From Streptomyces sp. CGMCC 4.7035 (GTDB lineage: Bacteria; Actinomycetota; Actinomycetes; Streptomycetales; Streptomycetaceae): a stretch of 64,000 nt of DNA. Location of the stretch: the NCBI RefSeq assembly GCF_031583065.1, contig NZ_CP134053.1, forward strand, positions 2,852,001 to 2,916,000. Direction: 5' to 3'. The position numbers and the translations under genes were made by a program. Below are positions 16,821-26,021 of the stretch, in pieces. A model generated the notes under the pieces. It was not told the origin of the DNA and made no database searches. It was given only the letters and a program-made list of their open reading frames with translations. Numbering within the stretch: position 1 is the stretch's first letter; every line of letters starts with the position of its first letter.

Positions 16821-17867
16821 TCAGGGGACGAGGATGAGGCGGATCGGGTCGCCGATCTTGTTCTCCAGGCGGTGGACGGCGTCGGCGGCCTCGACGAGCG
16901 GGATGTGGTCGGTGATGGAGGGGGCCAGGTCGAGGCGGCCGGCCGCGGTCAGCTGCACCAGCTCGGAGACGGACTCGGGGAAGCCGCCGTAGTGGCCGCG
17001 CACCTGCTTCTGCAGGTAGTTGAAGGTCAGGCCCTCGGTGATGGTGAGCGGCCTGGGCGTGATGCCCACCAGGATCAGGGAGCCGCCCAGGCCGAGCACG
17101 GAGGCGGCCTGGTCGCGGACGGCGGGCACGCCGGCGCAGTCGAAGGCGAAGTCGAGGCCGCGTCCACCGGTGGCTGCGCGGACCTGGTCGGCGAAGTCGG
17201 GAGCTGCCGGGTCGAGCGCGAGGTCCGCGCCGAAGGCCAGGGCTCGCTCGCGGGCGCTGGGCAGCGGGTCGACGGCGATGATCGGGGCGGCGCCGACCAG
17301 GCGGGCGAGGCGTACGTTGTGCGCGCCGACTCCGCCTACGCCCCAGACGCCGACGGACTGGGCGGCACGGACGCCCGCGGTGGCGACGACGGCGGCGTAG
17401 GGGGTGGAGACCGCGTCGGGGATGATCGCGGCCTGGTCGAAGGGGAGGCTGTCGGGGATGGGGATGAGGGTGTCCTCGCGGGCGATCACGTACTCGGCCC
17501 AGCCGCCGTCGTAGTCGATGCCGGCGGTGAGCATCTGGGTGCAGGGGCGGTGGCGCACGCAGCCGGCGCACTTGCCGCAGGTCTTGCCGGCCTCCAGGGT
17601 GACGCGGGTGCCGACGGCCAGGCCGCGCTTGAGGTCGGGGCCGAGCGTGTGGATCACACCGGATACCTCGTGGCCGACGGTGACCGTGTCGGAGGTGGCG
17701 AAGAGGGGGACGAGGGAGCCGTCGAGCAGGTGGACGTCGGAGAGGCAGACGCCGGCGGCCTTGACCTCGATGAGGACCTCGCCCGGGCCCGGTGCGGGGA
17801 TCGGGACCTCTTCCACGGCGAACTTCTTGCTGTCCAGGTGGAAGCGTCCGGCGAGCATGGTGTCCAT
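16821..17867 (-). CDS. zinc-dependent medium-chain alcohol dehydrogenase
   Basis: 348 aa. Catalytic zinc site: the Cys in GVCLSDVHLLDG and the His/Glu of GHEVSGVIHTLG. Structural zinc: CGKCAGCVRHRPC. NAD(P) fold: VGVWGVGGVGAHNVRLARL near residue 180. It should oxidise an alcohol or reduce an aldehyde. It lies downstream of the CYP102-type P450 on the same strand, but a perfect 16-base hairpin separates them, so they may not be fully co-transcribed. P450 hydroxylation followed by this dehydrogenase is a sensible pair. ATG 17867 is chosen; ATG 17858 is an alternative three codons in. Confidence 0.85.
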   Translation of the reverse strand: MDTMLAGRFHLDSKKFAVEEVPIPAPGPGEVLIEVKAAGVCLSDVHLLDGSLVPLFATSDTVTVGHEVSGVIHTLGPDLKRGLAVGTRVTLEAGKTCGKCAGCVRHRPCTQMLTAGIDYDGGWAEYVIAREDTLIPIPDSLPFDQAAIIPDAVSTPYAAVVATAGVRAAQSVGVWGVGGVGAHNVRLARLVGAAPIIAVDPLPSARERALAFGADLALDPAAPDFADQVRAATGGRGLDFAFDCAGVPAVRDQAASVLGLGGSLILVGITPRPLTITEGLTFNYLQKQVRGHYGGFPESVSELVQLTAAGRLDLAPSITDHIPLVEAADAVHRLENKIGDPIRLILVP

Positions 17868-17945
17868 GGTGATCTGCTTTCTGTGAGTGGCACCGCCCGC
17901 GGTTCGGGACATGGGTGCCATGGGGTGTCTGAGTGGCTGGTGGTG

Positions 17946-17992
17946 GCCGGGAGGCGTGCGGAGTGGCAGGACGGGGCCGCACGCCTCCCGGC
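17946..17992 (-). terminator. strong hairpin between P450-reductase and alcohol dehydrogenase
   Basis: GCCGGGAGGCGTGCGG (17946-17961) pairs perfectly with CCGCACGCCTCCCGGC (17977-17992) across a 15-base loop. It lies 34 bases after the P450 stop codon and about 80 bases before the dehydrogenase start, so it is either a terminator or an attenuator or mRNA-end stabiliser within the pair. Confidence 0.6.
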
Positions 17993-18025
17993 GTCGGGGG
18001 CAGAACGCCTTGCGGCGTGCGACGG

Positions 18026-21000
18026 TCAGGCGAAGACGTCCTGCTGGTAGCGCTCGTCCGCTTCGAGCTGGGCGAGCCACTGCTGGGCGGTCTCGTCGTC
18101 GCTGCCGGTCTTCTGGCGGTGGATGGCGGCGAGTGCCTCGCGGACGGCGGGGGCCATACGGCGGCCGTCACCGCAGACGTAGATGTACGCGCCGTCCTCG
18201 ATGGCCTGCCACACCGTGTCGGCCGCATGGGCGATGGCGTTCTGCACGAACCGGGACGGGTGGCCGGTCACCGCGGAGAAGGCGGTGTGCACCTGGGCGA
18301 TGCCGGCCTGCTCCCAGTCCTGCATCTCCTGGCGGTAGAAGTAGTCGTGCTCCGGGTGGCGGCAGCCGACGAAGACCTGCGACAGGCCGACCTCGGTGCC
18401 GTTCTCGTGCTGCCGGGCCCGCTCCTCCAGGAAGCCGCGCAGCGGCGCGATCCCGGTGCCGGGGCCGATCAGGAGCAGCGGCGTGGCGGGGTCGGCGGGC
18501 GGGGCGAACGTCGGGGAGGGCACGCGGACGTAGCCGTAGACGACGTCTCCGGGCCCAAGACCGGCGATGTAGGAGGAGCAGGTGCCGCGGTACTGGCCGT
18601 CGCCGGACAGGGCCGGCCCCTCCAGCAGGCCGACGGTCAGGCGCACGTGGCGCGGGTTGGCCGACGGGGCGGAGGAGATGGAGTAGAAGCGCGGACGGAT
18701 GGGGCCCATCATCTCCAGGAACACCGCCAGCGGCAGCTCGACCGCGGGGAAGCGCTCCAGCAGGCCCAGCACCGAGACCCGCTTGCCGAGGATCTCCTTC
18801 TGGTAGTGCTCCTCGGCCTCCTCCGTGTCGGCCGCGTACGCCTGGAGCTGCGGCCGGGTCCACGGGCATTCGGTGTACTCGGCGAGCGTCTGGATCTGGG
18901 AGCGGGTGGCCACGTCCTGCAGCTCCAGGAACTCGGTGAGCAGGATGCCGGCGGTGACCGGGGTGCCGACCGGCAGGTGAGTGCGGCCACCGGCCGGCTG
19001 GTCGAGCCGGAGCACCTGGTCGTAGTCGACGCCGAGCCGCCTCAGCGCGCGCTCGACCAGGGCGAGTTCGTTCTTGGCGAAGACGGCCAGGTGGTTGCCG
19101 GTGTCGTAGGTGACGCCGTCGGGCAGCTCGAAGGTGATGGACTTCGCGGACGGGCGCGGCGGCTCGATGCTGAAGTCCCACAGTCCGGTCGCGTCGGCCA
19201 CCAGTTCCTCGTTGGCGACCACGGTGAGCGGGTACGCCTGCTCGGAGACGATGGCGGGGCGCACGTCGGACTCGGTGAGCAGCTGGACCTGGTAGCGGGG
19301 GCCGCTGGCCTGGGAGGTGTCGGCGGCGTACTCCTCGGCCAGAGTGGCCCACAGGTTGTCCATCCACCGTGTGGCCATGCCGTCGAAGTCACCGGCGGCG
19401 TCCGCGATGCCGCGCTCGACGACGGGGGTGGCGCCGGCGGCTAGCAGACCTTCCTCGATCCGCTTGGGGAATGCCTGGTAGGTGGCCACCCACTGGGTGT
19501 TGCCGGCGCCCAGCAGCGCGTACCGCACATTCGCCAGCGAACCCTCGGGCAGCCCGGCGGCGAGCAGATCGTCGAAGCGCTGGGCGTTGTCGGGGGCCTT
19601 GCCGTTGTAGCTGGCGGCGACGACGGCGAGCAGGCCCTCGGTGGGCAGGTTGTCACCCAGCTCGTCCAGGCTGATGAGCGTGGTGCCGAAGCCGGAGCGC
19701 TCGCCGCGGTCGGCGATGGTGCGGGCCAGGTCCTCGCACGAACCCAGGCTGGAGCCGTAGGCGACGGTCAGGTTCACACCGACACCGCTGACCGCTGCCT
19801 GCGCCTGCGTGTCGCCGGTCTGCAGGTCCGCGGCGCCGAAGACGGTGCGCTCGTGTTCCTGACGACGGCGGACGATCAGCTCGAAGTTGCCGGGCTTGCG
19901 CGTCAGCGCCTCCCGCACGTCCATCTTGTAGTCGCTGGTGTCCGAGAGCTTGAACTTCTGCAGCACCAGCGCCAGGGCCAGCCGGGCCTCGGTGAGCGCG
20001 AACTGGCGGCCGATGCAGGCGCGCAGGCCGTTGCCGAACGGCTTGTAGGCGTGCGGGTGCTGCTGGACGCGGTTCTCCGGCAGCCACCGGTCGATGTCGA
20101 ACTCATTGGGACGGTCCCACGCCTTGGGGTGTGTGTGCAGCGGGCCCTCCAGGATGAGGACCTTCGCGCCCTTCTTCAGCTCGTAGCGGCCGCCGATGAC
20201 GGTGTCCTCCCGCGCCGTCTTGCCGAACGCCGGGATGGGAGCCCACAGGCGCAGGGTCTCGTCCAGGATCCGCGGGATGACGTCCAGCTGCATGATCGTG
20301 TCGTAGTCCGGGACGGTGTCGCCGGGCAGCAGGCGGTCCACCTCGGCATACGCCTGGGCCAGGACGTGCGGGTTGCGCATCAGCGAGTACGTGGCGAACG
20401 ACAGCAGGCCACTGGTGGTCTCGTGACCGGCGATCAGGAACGTCAGCACCTGGTCGCGGACGTTGTCGTCGGCCAGCAGCTTGCCGGTCTCCGGGTCGGT
20501 GGCCTCCAGCATCAGACCCAGCAGGTCCTCCTCACCGCCGCCCTTTCCCTCGCGGCGCTCCTTGATCACGCTCTCGACCAGGTCCCGCATCTGCTGGATG
20601 TTCTCGCCGTACTTCTTGGCATCGGCCTTGCGGAGCTTGGTCATCATCGGCAGCTCCTGCGAGCGACGCAGCGACTCCACCAGCGCACCCAGCAGCGCGT
20701 TGAGGAAGGGGTGCAGCTCCTCCTTGTCGAAGGACCGGAACCGGTAGCCGAACCCCGACAGGGCGATCGTGTCCAGCGTCAGCCGGGTGTAGTCGTCGGT
20801 GATGTTGACCGGCTGACCCGCCTTGCGCTCCCACTTACCCACCAGGTTCTGGGCGATCTCCAGCATCTGCCCGTAGTAGGCCCTCATGGCCCGCTGGCTG
20901 AACGCCGGCAGGAGGATCCGGTGCGCCATGCCCCATTCCTCCTCGTGCTGGTGGGCCGTGAACAGCCCCGCGCCCGCGAAGTCCCGGACATGCTGCAGCG

Positions 21001-21247
21001 GCGTCTTCTCGATCTGCTTGAAGAACCGCGTCTCGTCGGAGACCTCGGCCACCAGGTCCGGGTCGTAGACGAAGATCTGCTCGACACCGGCGATGTCCAA
21101 GCCGTAGATGCCCTCGGGGAACTGCTTGGACAGCTCGCCGAAGTACTCCACCGGGTTGGTGCCGGGGATCTGCGGCGTGTTGCCGAGGAGGGGGATCCCA
21201 CGCGGGGACCGGATGGGGCGAAGGTCGTTCGCGGAGTGCGTGGTCAT
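18026..21247 (-). CDS. self-sufficient cytochrome P450-NADPH reductase fusion (CYP102 type)
   Basis: 1073 aa, the domain order of Bacillus megaterium P450 BM3. Heme domain, residues 1-470: the Phe equivalent to BM3 F87 is F96 (AGAGLFTAH), the I-helix has LIAGHETTSG, the K-helix is ETLR, and the heme Cys is C411 in FGNGLRACIGRQ. A flavodoxin-like FMN domain spans about 485-640 (VAYGSSLGSCEDLA), followed by the FAD/NADPH reductase (RFYSISSAP for FAD, LLIGPGTGIAPLRGF for NADPH). It should hydroxylate fatty acids or similar hydrophobic chains subterminally, using NADPH and O2 without partners. AGAGGAG precedes ATG 21247. Four operator palindromes lie between it and the divergent TetR gene. Confidence 0.93.
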   Translation of the reverse strand: MTTHSANDLRPIRSPRGIPLLGNTPQIPGTNPVEYFGELSKQFPEGIYGLDIAGVEQIFVYDPDLVAEVSDETRFFKQIEKTPLQHVRDFAGAGLFTAHQHEEEWGMAHRILLPAFSQRAMRAYYGQMLEIAQNLVGKWERKAGQPVNITDDYTRLTLDTIALSGFGYRFRSFDKEELHPFLNALLGALVESLRRSQELPMMTKLRKADAKKYGENIQQMRDLVESVIKERREGKGGGEEDLLGLMLEATDPETGKLLADDNVRDQVLTFLIAGHETTSGLLSFATYSLMRNPHVLAQAYAEVDRLLPGDTVPDYDTIMQLDVIPRILDETLRLWAPIPAFGKTAREDTVIGGRYELKKGAKVLILEGPLHTHPKAWDRPNEFDIDRWLPENRVQQHPHAYKPFGNGLRACIGRQFALTEARLALALVLQKFKLSDTSDYKMDVREALTRKPGNFELIVRRRQEHERTVFGAADLQTGDTQAQAAVSGVGVNLTVAYGSSLGSCEDLARTIADRGERSGFGTTLISLDELGDNLPTEGLLAVVAASYNGKAPDNAQRFDDLLAAGLPEGSLANVRYALLGAGNTQWVATYQAFPKRIEEGLLAAGATPVVERGIADAAGDFDGMATRWMDNLWATLAEEYAADTSQASGPRYQVQLLTESDVRPAIVSEQAYPLTVVANEELVADATGLWDFSIEPPRPSAKSITFELPDGVTYDTGNHLAVFAKNELALVERALRRLGVDYDQVLRLDQPAGGRTHLPVGTPVTAGILLTEFLELQDVATRSQIQTLAEYTECPWTRPQLQAYAADTEEAEEHYQKEILGKRVSVLGLLERFPAVELPLAVFLEMMGPIRPRFYSISSAPSANPRHVRLTVGLLEGPALSGDGQYRGTCSSYIAGLGPGDVVYGYVRVPSPTFAPPADPATPLLLIGPGTGIAPLRGFLEERARQHENGTEVGLSQVFVGCRHPEHDYFYRQEMQDWEQAGIAQVHTAFSAVTGHPSRFVQNAIAHAADTVWQAIEDGAYIYVCGDGRRMAPAVREALAAIHRQKTGSDDETAQQWLAQLEADERYQQDVFA

Positions 21248-21318
21248 GTCTTGCTCCTCTGCGTGGAGGGGGATGGGCAAGGGCGCGCTGCTCAGGTCGA
21301 TGCCGTGGCGCCGTACGG

Positions 21319-21450
21319 AAACATACGCCGTATGGAATTGGTACCGTACGACGTATGAAAACGTGAAGCAAGCCCGGTCGCCCTGGTGAGTGCTGTGATT
21401 CAGGTCATTTCCATACGGCGTACGAAACTGATATCGTACGAGGTATGGAA
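21319..21450. promoter_or_regulatory. four TetR-type operators between CYP102-type gene and its repressor
   Basis: All four fit TTCCATACG-N-CGTATGGAA with a few mismatches. Their centres are 21328, 21351, 21418 and 21441, forming two pairs each spaced 23 bases. The left pair lies 80-105 bases before the P450 start. The right pair lies just before the TetR gene, and the last site covers its ATG at 21445, so the repressor should block its own expression. The logic resembles BM3R1 control of P450 BM3, where fatty acids release the repressor; the effector here is unknown. Confidence 0.75.
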
Positions 21451-22146
21451 AAGAAGGTGAGGCGTCCCCCGCGGGGAACGAGGAAGAGGGACGTGCCTCT
21501 GACCGAGGCCGGGATCTACGCCGCCGCCCTGCGGCTGATCGACGCGGACGGTGTCGAGGCGCTCACCATGCGCAAACTCGCCACCGCGCTCGACGCGAAC
21601 CCGATGTCGCTGTACCACCACGTGCCGAACAAGGAAGCGGTGCTGCGCGGCGTGACGAGAATGGTCGGCGCCCAGTTCCGCACCGTGACCCTTGAGGACG
21701 CTCCCTGGCAGGAGCGCATCCGCCTGCTCGCAACGGACTTCCGGACCCTGGCGCATCGTCACCCCGAACTGATGGCCTACTCGTTCAGCCACCAGCCGGA
21801 CTTCATCCAGCCCGACGACCCGTTCTGGACCGCGCTCACCGCGATCGTGGAGGCTGCCGGGGTTCCGCAGTCAGAGGTCTCGGAGATCGCGGCGCTGATG
21901 GTCGCCGTCGTCATCGGTGTCCTCGCCGCCGAACTCAACGGCTCGCTCCACCAGTGGTCGACCCTCAAGCCCCCCGGCTCTGACGATGGTGAAGACGGTG
22001 ACGGGGACGCGGACCCTGACCCTGCGGACGTAGCCCCTGAAGGCCCTGACCAGGACCACATGTTCCGCCTCGTGATGGACACGCTGATCACGGGTCTGGA
22101 AAGCCGGCTCACCGGCGATCGTGACGGCCGGGACGCCGGCCTTTGA
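21445..22146 (+). CDS. TetR-family repressor of the CYP102-type gene
   Basis: 233 aa. The helix-turn-helix spans residues 17-63 (LTEAGIYAAALRLIDADGVE, LTMRKLATALDANPMSLYHHV). The C-terminal domain is of the TetR_C kind, and an acidic low-complexity tail (about residues 180-205, rich in Asp, Glu and Pro) is unusual. ATG 21445 lies inside an operator, which fixes both the start and a likely autoregulatory circuit. It is divergent from the P450. Two further near-perfect copies of the same operator at 28552-28602 suggest it also controls the secreted-protein gene at 28053-28466. Confidence 0.88.
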   Translation: MEKKVRRPPRGTRKRDVPLTEAGIYAAALRLIDADGVEALTMRKLATALDANPMSLYHHVPNKEAVLRGVTRMVGAQFRTVTLEDAPWQERIRLLATDFRTLAHRHPELMAYSFSHQPDFIQPDDPFWTALTAIVEAAGVPQSEVSEIAALMVAVVIGVLAAELNGSLHQWSTLKPPGSDDGEDGDGDADPDPADVAPEGPDQDHMFRLVMDTLITGLESRLTGDRDGRDAGL

Positions 22147-22538
22147 GCCACACCTGCTGAGGCACTGCGCCCCAGGCACCGGCCCCTGAGCCGCGCCCGC
22201 AGTCGGGCGATCCCAGGCTGCGACATGCGGGAGCCACCCCCGTCACATCGGGGAACACCGCCCGGCGGGGTGGTCCCTAGCCTCTGCACGGCAGCCGCAT
22301 GACGCTGACCTGGGAAATGACCATCTTCGTCGGCTTGTTCCCGGTCTCCCTCCCGAACCGGGAGATCGCCGGCCTTGTCGAGCCGTATCACCCATCCGTT
22401 CACCGAGGCGGCCATGCCGCCGAGTACCACTGCCGTGAGCGCGAGGTGGCGCCCCGTGCCGGACGAGCCGTACCTGATCTCGATCGGTTCCTTTCTCTCT
22501 TCCGCCATCCCCCACCTGCTGTCCGGAGGGCTGCCCGC
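22147..22538. other. 392-base stretch with a possible short membrane ORF on the minus strand
   Basis: On the minus strand, ATG 22508 with AGGTGGGGG before it opens a frame starting MAEERKEPIEIRYGSSG, followed by a plausible membrane helix (HLALTAVVLGGMAASVNGW) and a charged end near residue 75. After that the frame stays open but no longer looks like protein and runs antisense through the TetR gene. It may be a small membrane protein gene with a later frameshift. I do not recognise it. Confidence 0.3.
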
Positions 22539-24047
22539 ATGTCCCAGAACGCCACCGCCGCTGCTCGCGGCGCCGAGACCGCACCTGAGAATGTGCCCGA
22601 GCTGTCGCACCAGCGGCGCTGGTGGATTCTGCTGGTCGTTTCGCTGTCCATGCTGATGGGTGTCCTCGACGGCACCATCGTGAACATCGCCCTGCCGTCC
22701 GCCCAGCACGACCTCGGCTTCTCGGACGCCGACCGGCAGTGGGTGGTCACCGCCTACGCGCTGGCCTTCGGCAGCCTGCTGCTGCTCGGCGGCCGCATCG
22801 CCGACCTGGCCGGTCAGAAGGTGACCTTCCTGGTGGGTCTGGCCGGCTTCGCGGCCGCTTCCATGGTTGCGGGCGCGGCGAACGGTTTCGCCGCGCTCGT
22901 CATCGCGCGTGCCGTGCAGGGGCTGTTCGCCGCGCTGCTGGCCCCGTCCGCCCTCTCGGTCCTGATGACCACCTTCACCGATCCGCGGGAACGGGCCAGG
23001 GCCTTCACCGTCGCGGGCTCGGTGGCCGGTGCCGGCGGAGCCATCGGCCTGATCCTCGGCGGCGTGCTGACCCAGTGCCTGGACTGGCGCTGGACCATGT
23101 ACGTCAACGTGATCTTCGCGGTGGTGGCGTTCGTCGGTGGGGCAGCCCTGCTGCACCGCACCCCGCGCGACACGTCCTCCAAGCTCGACGTCCCCGGCAC
23201 CCTGCTGGCCTCCATCGGCCTGTTCTGCCTGGTCTACGGATTCTCGAACGCCGAAACGCACGGCTGGGGTTCGCCGGCGACATGGGGCATGCTGGCGGCC
23301 GGTGCCGTACTGGTGGCCGTCTTCGTGTGGTGGCAGAGCAGGGCGGCGTATCCGCTGCTGCCCCTGCGAGTCCTGCTGGACCGCAACCGCGGCGCCTCCT
23401 TCGCCGCCCTCTTCGTCACGGGCGCGGGCATGTTCGGCGTGTTCCTGTTCCTGACCTACTACCTGCAGCAGAGCCTCGGCTACAGCGCTCTGAACACCGG
23501 CTTCGCCTTCCTGCCCCTGATCGTGGCCTCGTCGTCCGCCTCCGCCGTGGCCAACAACGTCCTCGTGGCGCGCATAGGACCGAAGCCGGTGGTCCCGCTG
23601 GGCATGGCCATCGCGGCCGCCGGGCTGATCTGGATGACCAAGCTGGACCTGAACAGCGGATACGTGACGCAGGTACTGCCCCAGCTGGTGCTCGTCGGCA
23701 TCGGGCTGGGCACGGTCATCGCGCCCGCCATGAGCCTGGCGACCTCCGGCGTGGAGGCAACCGATGCCGGCGTCGCGTCGGCCGCTGTCAACACCCTGCA
23801 ACAGATAGGCGGTTCCATCGGTATCGCCTATCTCAGCACGATGGCATCCGACACCGCCACCGGCTACCTCTCCGGCCGCAATCCCAAGGACCCAGGCGTC
23901 CTGGCCCAGGCCGGCCTCGCGGGCTATTCGGCGGCCTACTGGTGGTCGGCGGCCGTCTTCGTCACCGGTCTGGTCGTCACTGCCCTGCTCTACCGCCGGG
24001 GTGCGCCCAGGCGGAACGAGAACGCCGCACCTGTCGTGCACATGTAG
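22539..24047 (+). CDS. MFS drug/metabolite exporter, DHA2 (14-TM) family
   Basis: 502 aa with about 14 membrane helices, EmrB/QacA type. Motif D1-like LDGTIVNIALP is in the first helix, GGRIADLAGQK is the loop 2-3 motif A, and the antiporter motif C region is GSVAGAGGAIGLILGGVL. It should be a proton-coupled exporter of hydrophobic compounds. GGAGGG lies 8 bases before ATG 22539. It follows the TetR gene on the same strand, but with a 392-base gap, so control by that regulator is uncertain. Confidence 0.88.
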   Translation: MSQNATAAARGAETAPENVPELSHQRRWWILLVVSLSMLMGVLDGTIVNIALPSAQHDLGFSDADRQWVVTAYALAFGSLLLLGGRIADLAGQKVTFLVGLAGFAAASMVAGAANGFAALVIARAVQGLFAALLAPSALSVLMTTFTDPRERARAFTVAGSVAGAGGAIGLILGGVLTQCLDWRWTMYVNVIFAVVAFVGGAALLHRTPRDTSSKLDVPGTLLASIGLFCLVYGFSNAETHGWGSPATWGMLAAGAVLVAVFVWWQSRAAYPLLPLRVLLDRNRGASFAALFVTGAGMFGVFLFLTYYLQQSLGYSALNTGFAFLPLIVASSSASAVANNVLVARIGPKPVVPLGMAIAAAGLIWMTKLDLNSGYVTQVLPQLVLVGIGLGTVIAPAMSLATSGVEATDAGVASAAVNTLQQIGGSIGIAYLSTMASDTATGYLSGRNPKDPGVLAQAGLAGYSAAYWWSAAVFVTGLVVTALLYRRGAPRRNENAAPVVHM

Positions 24048-24418
24048 TGGGCCAGGTACCGCCCCAAGGGTCCACCCCGTGCCACCGGGCCGGACACACG
24101 TGCCCCGCCCTCCAGACTCCTGTCGCGGGCGATGTCCCCGGGATAGTCGAGGCAATCGGCCAAGCCCGACACCCCATCGAGTGCACCGCAACGACTTCCC
24201 TACTGTTCTCACCGAGGACAGCGAGGAGCACCGTCGGCTTCGTCCTGGGGGCCACGCAGTCGGCGGGGGCGTGCGTGCAGGCAGACGATCGACCGCAGGA
24301 TCCGGGAGGAGGGCACCGGCTTCGCCACGCCCAAGGCTCGACACCAGCACCGACTGATCCTCCCAGCGGGAGAGTTGCGGGGCGCACAACGGCGGCCGGC
24401 GAGGGTGGCCCGGTTACG
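24048..24418. other. 371-base intergenic stretch, nothing assigned
   Basis: This separates the stop of the exporter from the convergent IclR pseudogene. Several frames are open but none has a recognisable start or family motif. No clear terminator hairpin was found. Confidence 0.4.
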
Positions 24419-25256
24419 CTACCGGTGCCCGTCTGCGACTTCGATTCGCATGGTCCGACCACCGTCCTCGACGAGACGGCGGGAAATCGCACGCGCCGTC
24501 GCGCGCACGGCCGGTCCGTACTCCGGGTTCGGCGAACCGGTGCCGGGCGCCACGACCGACAACGCCGCGACCACCTCGCCGCCGTCACGTACCGGCGCGG
24601 CCACGGTGCTCACCTGCCATGGACGGTTCTGGTGGCCGACAGCGTGATCGCCGCGTCGTACCTCCGCCAGCACGCGACGCAGGTCGGCGGGGGTGCGGAT
24701 GTCGTCGTCGCCGTGCTCCGGCGCATAGGTGGCGATGGCCTGCTCCTGGACGGCCGGCGGTGCGAAGGCGAGAAGCACCAGTCCTACGCCGGTGGATGCC
24801 AGAGGAAGGCGGCCCCCCACGCGGTAGCGCACGGGGCTCGCATCACGCGCTGACAGCCGCTCGACGAGCAGCGCCTCCCCCTGGTCCCGCACGGCGAGCA
24901 GGACATGCTGACGCGTGACGTGGAAGAGATCCTCCATGAACGGCATCGCCACCGATCGCAGCCCGTGACCGCGCGGGGCCAGGGAAGCGGTCTCCAGCAG
25001 CCGAAGACCCACGACGAATCGGCCGTCGCCGAGGCGTTCCAGAGCCCCCACTTTCATCAGAGACCGGGCGAGCCCGGAGAGCACTGCTGCGGGGGATGCC
25101 GCTTCGCTGTGCGAGTTCGGCAAGCGTCTGCGCACGATGGTCACCGTCGAAGCTGCCGAGCAGGGCGAAAGCCCGGTCGATCACCGGTTGTCCCTCAGCC
25201 GGCCTGCCCCCGCGTCTCCTGGGGGCACCACCATCGGCGGTCGCCATTTCATTCAT
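24419..25256 (-). pseudogene. IclR-family regulator broken by a one-base frameshift
   Basis: The N-terminal winged-helix part (VIDRAFALLGSFDGDHRAQT, then LAELAQRSGIPRSSALR) reads in one frame. The rest (LARSLMKVGALERLGDGRFV, GLRLLETASLAPRGHGLRSV, MPFMEDLFHVT and the effector domain) reads in another. The switch is at about 25078, where one extra G in the run CCGGGC separates SSALR from LARSLM. Restoring one base would give a normal IclR protein of about 275 aa. It is divergent from the amidohydrolase remnant at 25337, its likely former target. A sequencing error cannot be excluded, but the neighbour is also broken. Confidence 0.7.
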
Positions 25257-25336
25257 CGGAATCACCGCTGCCAATGTACGGCACGCTTCCTACAGTGGCT
25301 GGCACTGACAGGGACCCCGCAGAAAGGGAGAATCGT

Positions 25337-25849
25337 ATGGCCGCGACCGGGTTCATCGATGTGCACGCCCACTTCGTCACCGACAGCTATGTGGCGGCGG
25401 CTCAAGCCGCAGGTGTCGAACATCCCGACGGGATGCCCGGCTGGCCCGCGTGGAGCGTCGAAGAGCATCTCGACATGATGAAGCGCTCAGGGATCGACAA
25501 GTCCTACCTGTCGATCTCCTCGCCCGGAGTCCACTTCGGGGACGACAGCGAGGCCCGCGCTCTCGCGCGTGAGGTCAATGAGTTCGGCGCCCGGGTCCGC
25601 ACGGAGGACCCGCAGCGGTTCGGCGGTGACGTTCGCTGCCGTCATGCAGGCTACGTCGGGGTCTTCCCAGACCTCGGGGACTCCACGCCGCAGGCACCGC
25701 TCGACGTCATGGATCAGCTGGTCTGCCCGCAGGCTGACCTCACGCGCGGCTCGGGACACGAGACTGTCCGCAGGGAAGGCCACAAGGCGACGTTACACAG
25801 CCCGTCAGGGTTCGGGGAGCGGGCCCAGCGTGCGCACGGTCGGCGTTGA
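25337..25849 (+). pseudogene. truncated amidohydrolase (ACMSD/6-methylsalicylate decarboxylase type)
   Basis: The frame starts normally (GGGAG before ATG 25337), with GFIDVHAHFVTDSYV carrying the metal-binding HxH, then SGIDKSYLSISSPGVHFGDD and ARALAREVNEFGARVR, as in decarboxylases of the amidohydrolase superfamily. After about residue 97 (DPQRFGG) the similarity is lost, although a full protein would have more than 300 residues. The stretch 25640-26021 holds no continuation I recognise; a short piece reading VAANILTEAGIDPAAL near 25880 belongs to something else. It is the remains of an aromatic or amino-muconate decarboxylase once paired with the IclR gene. Confidence 0.6.
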
Positions 25850-26021
25850 AGCCGCTCACTCAAGCGAGGGTCGGCCGCGGAGTCGCGGCGAACATCCTGA
25901 CCGAGGCCGGCATCGACCCGGCCGCCCTCCACGCCACGACTGCGGACATCCACTCACCATGGCGGTGAACGCCGAGGCGCAGACGTCCGTGTGCCTGCCT
26001 CAGGTCGCACCCTGACAGGAC

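Noticed and set aside
21777..24389. An 870-codon minus-strand open frame across the TetR and exporter genes
   Set aside because: Both plus-strand genes are clear; only its section near 22243-22508 looks protein-like and is noted separately.
22622..24853. A 743-codon plus-strand frame overlapping the exporter
   Set aside because: Out-of-frame Arg/Pro-rich translation of the exporter gene.
25860..25968. Short plus-strand piece reading VAANILTEAGIDPAAL
   Set aside because: No start and too short to assign; could be a gene end but no family can be named.
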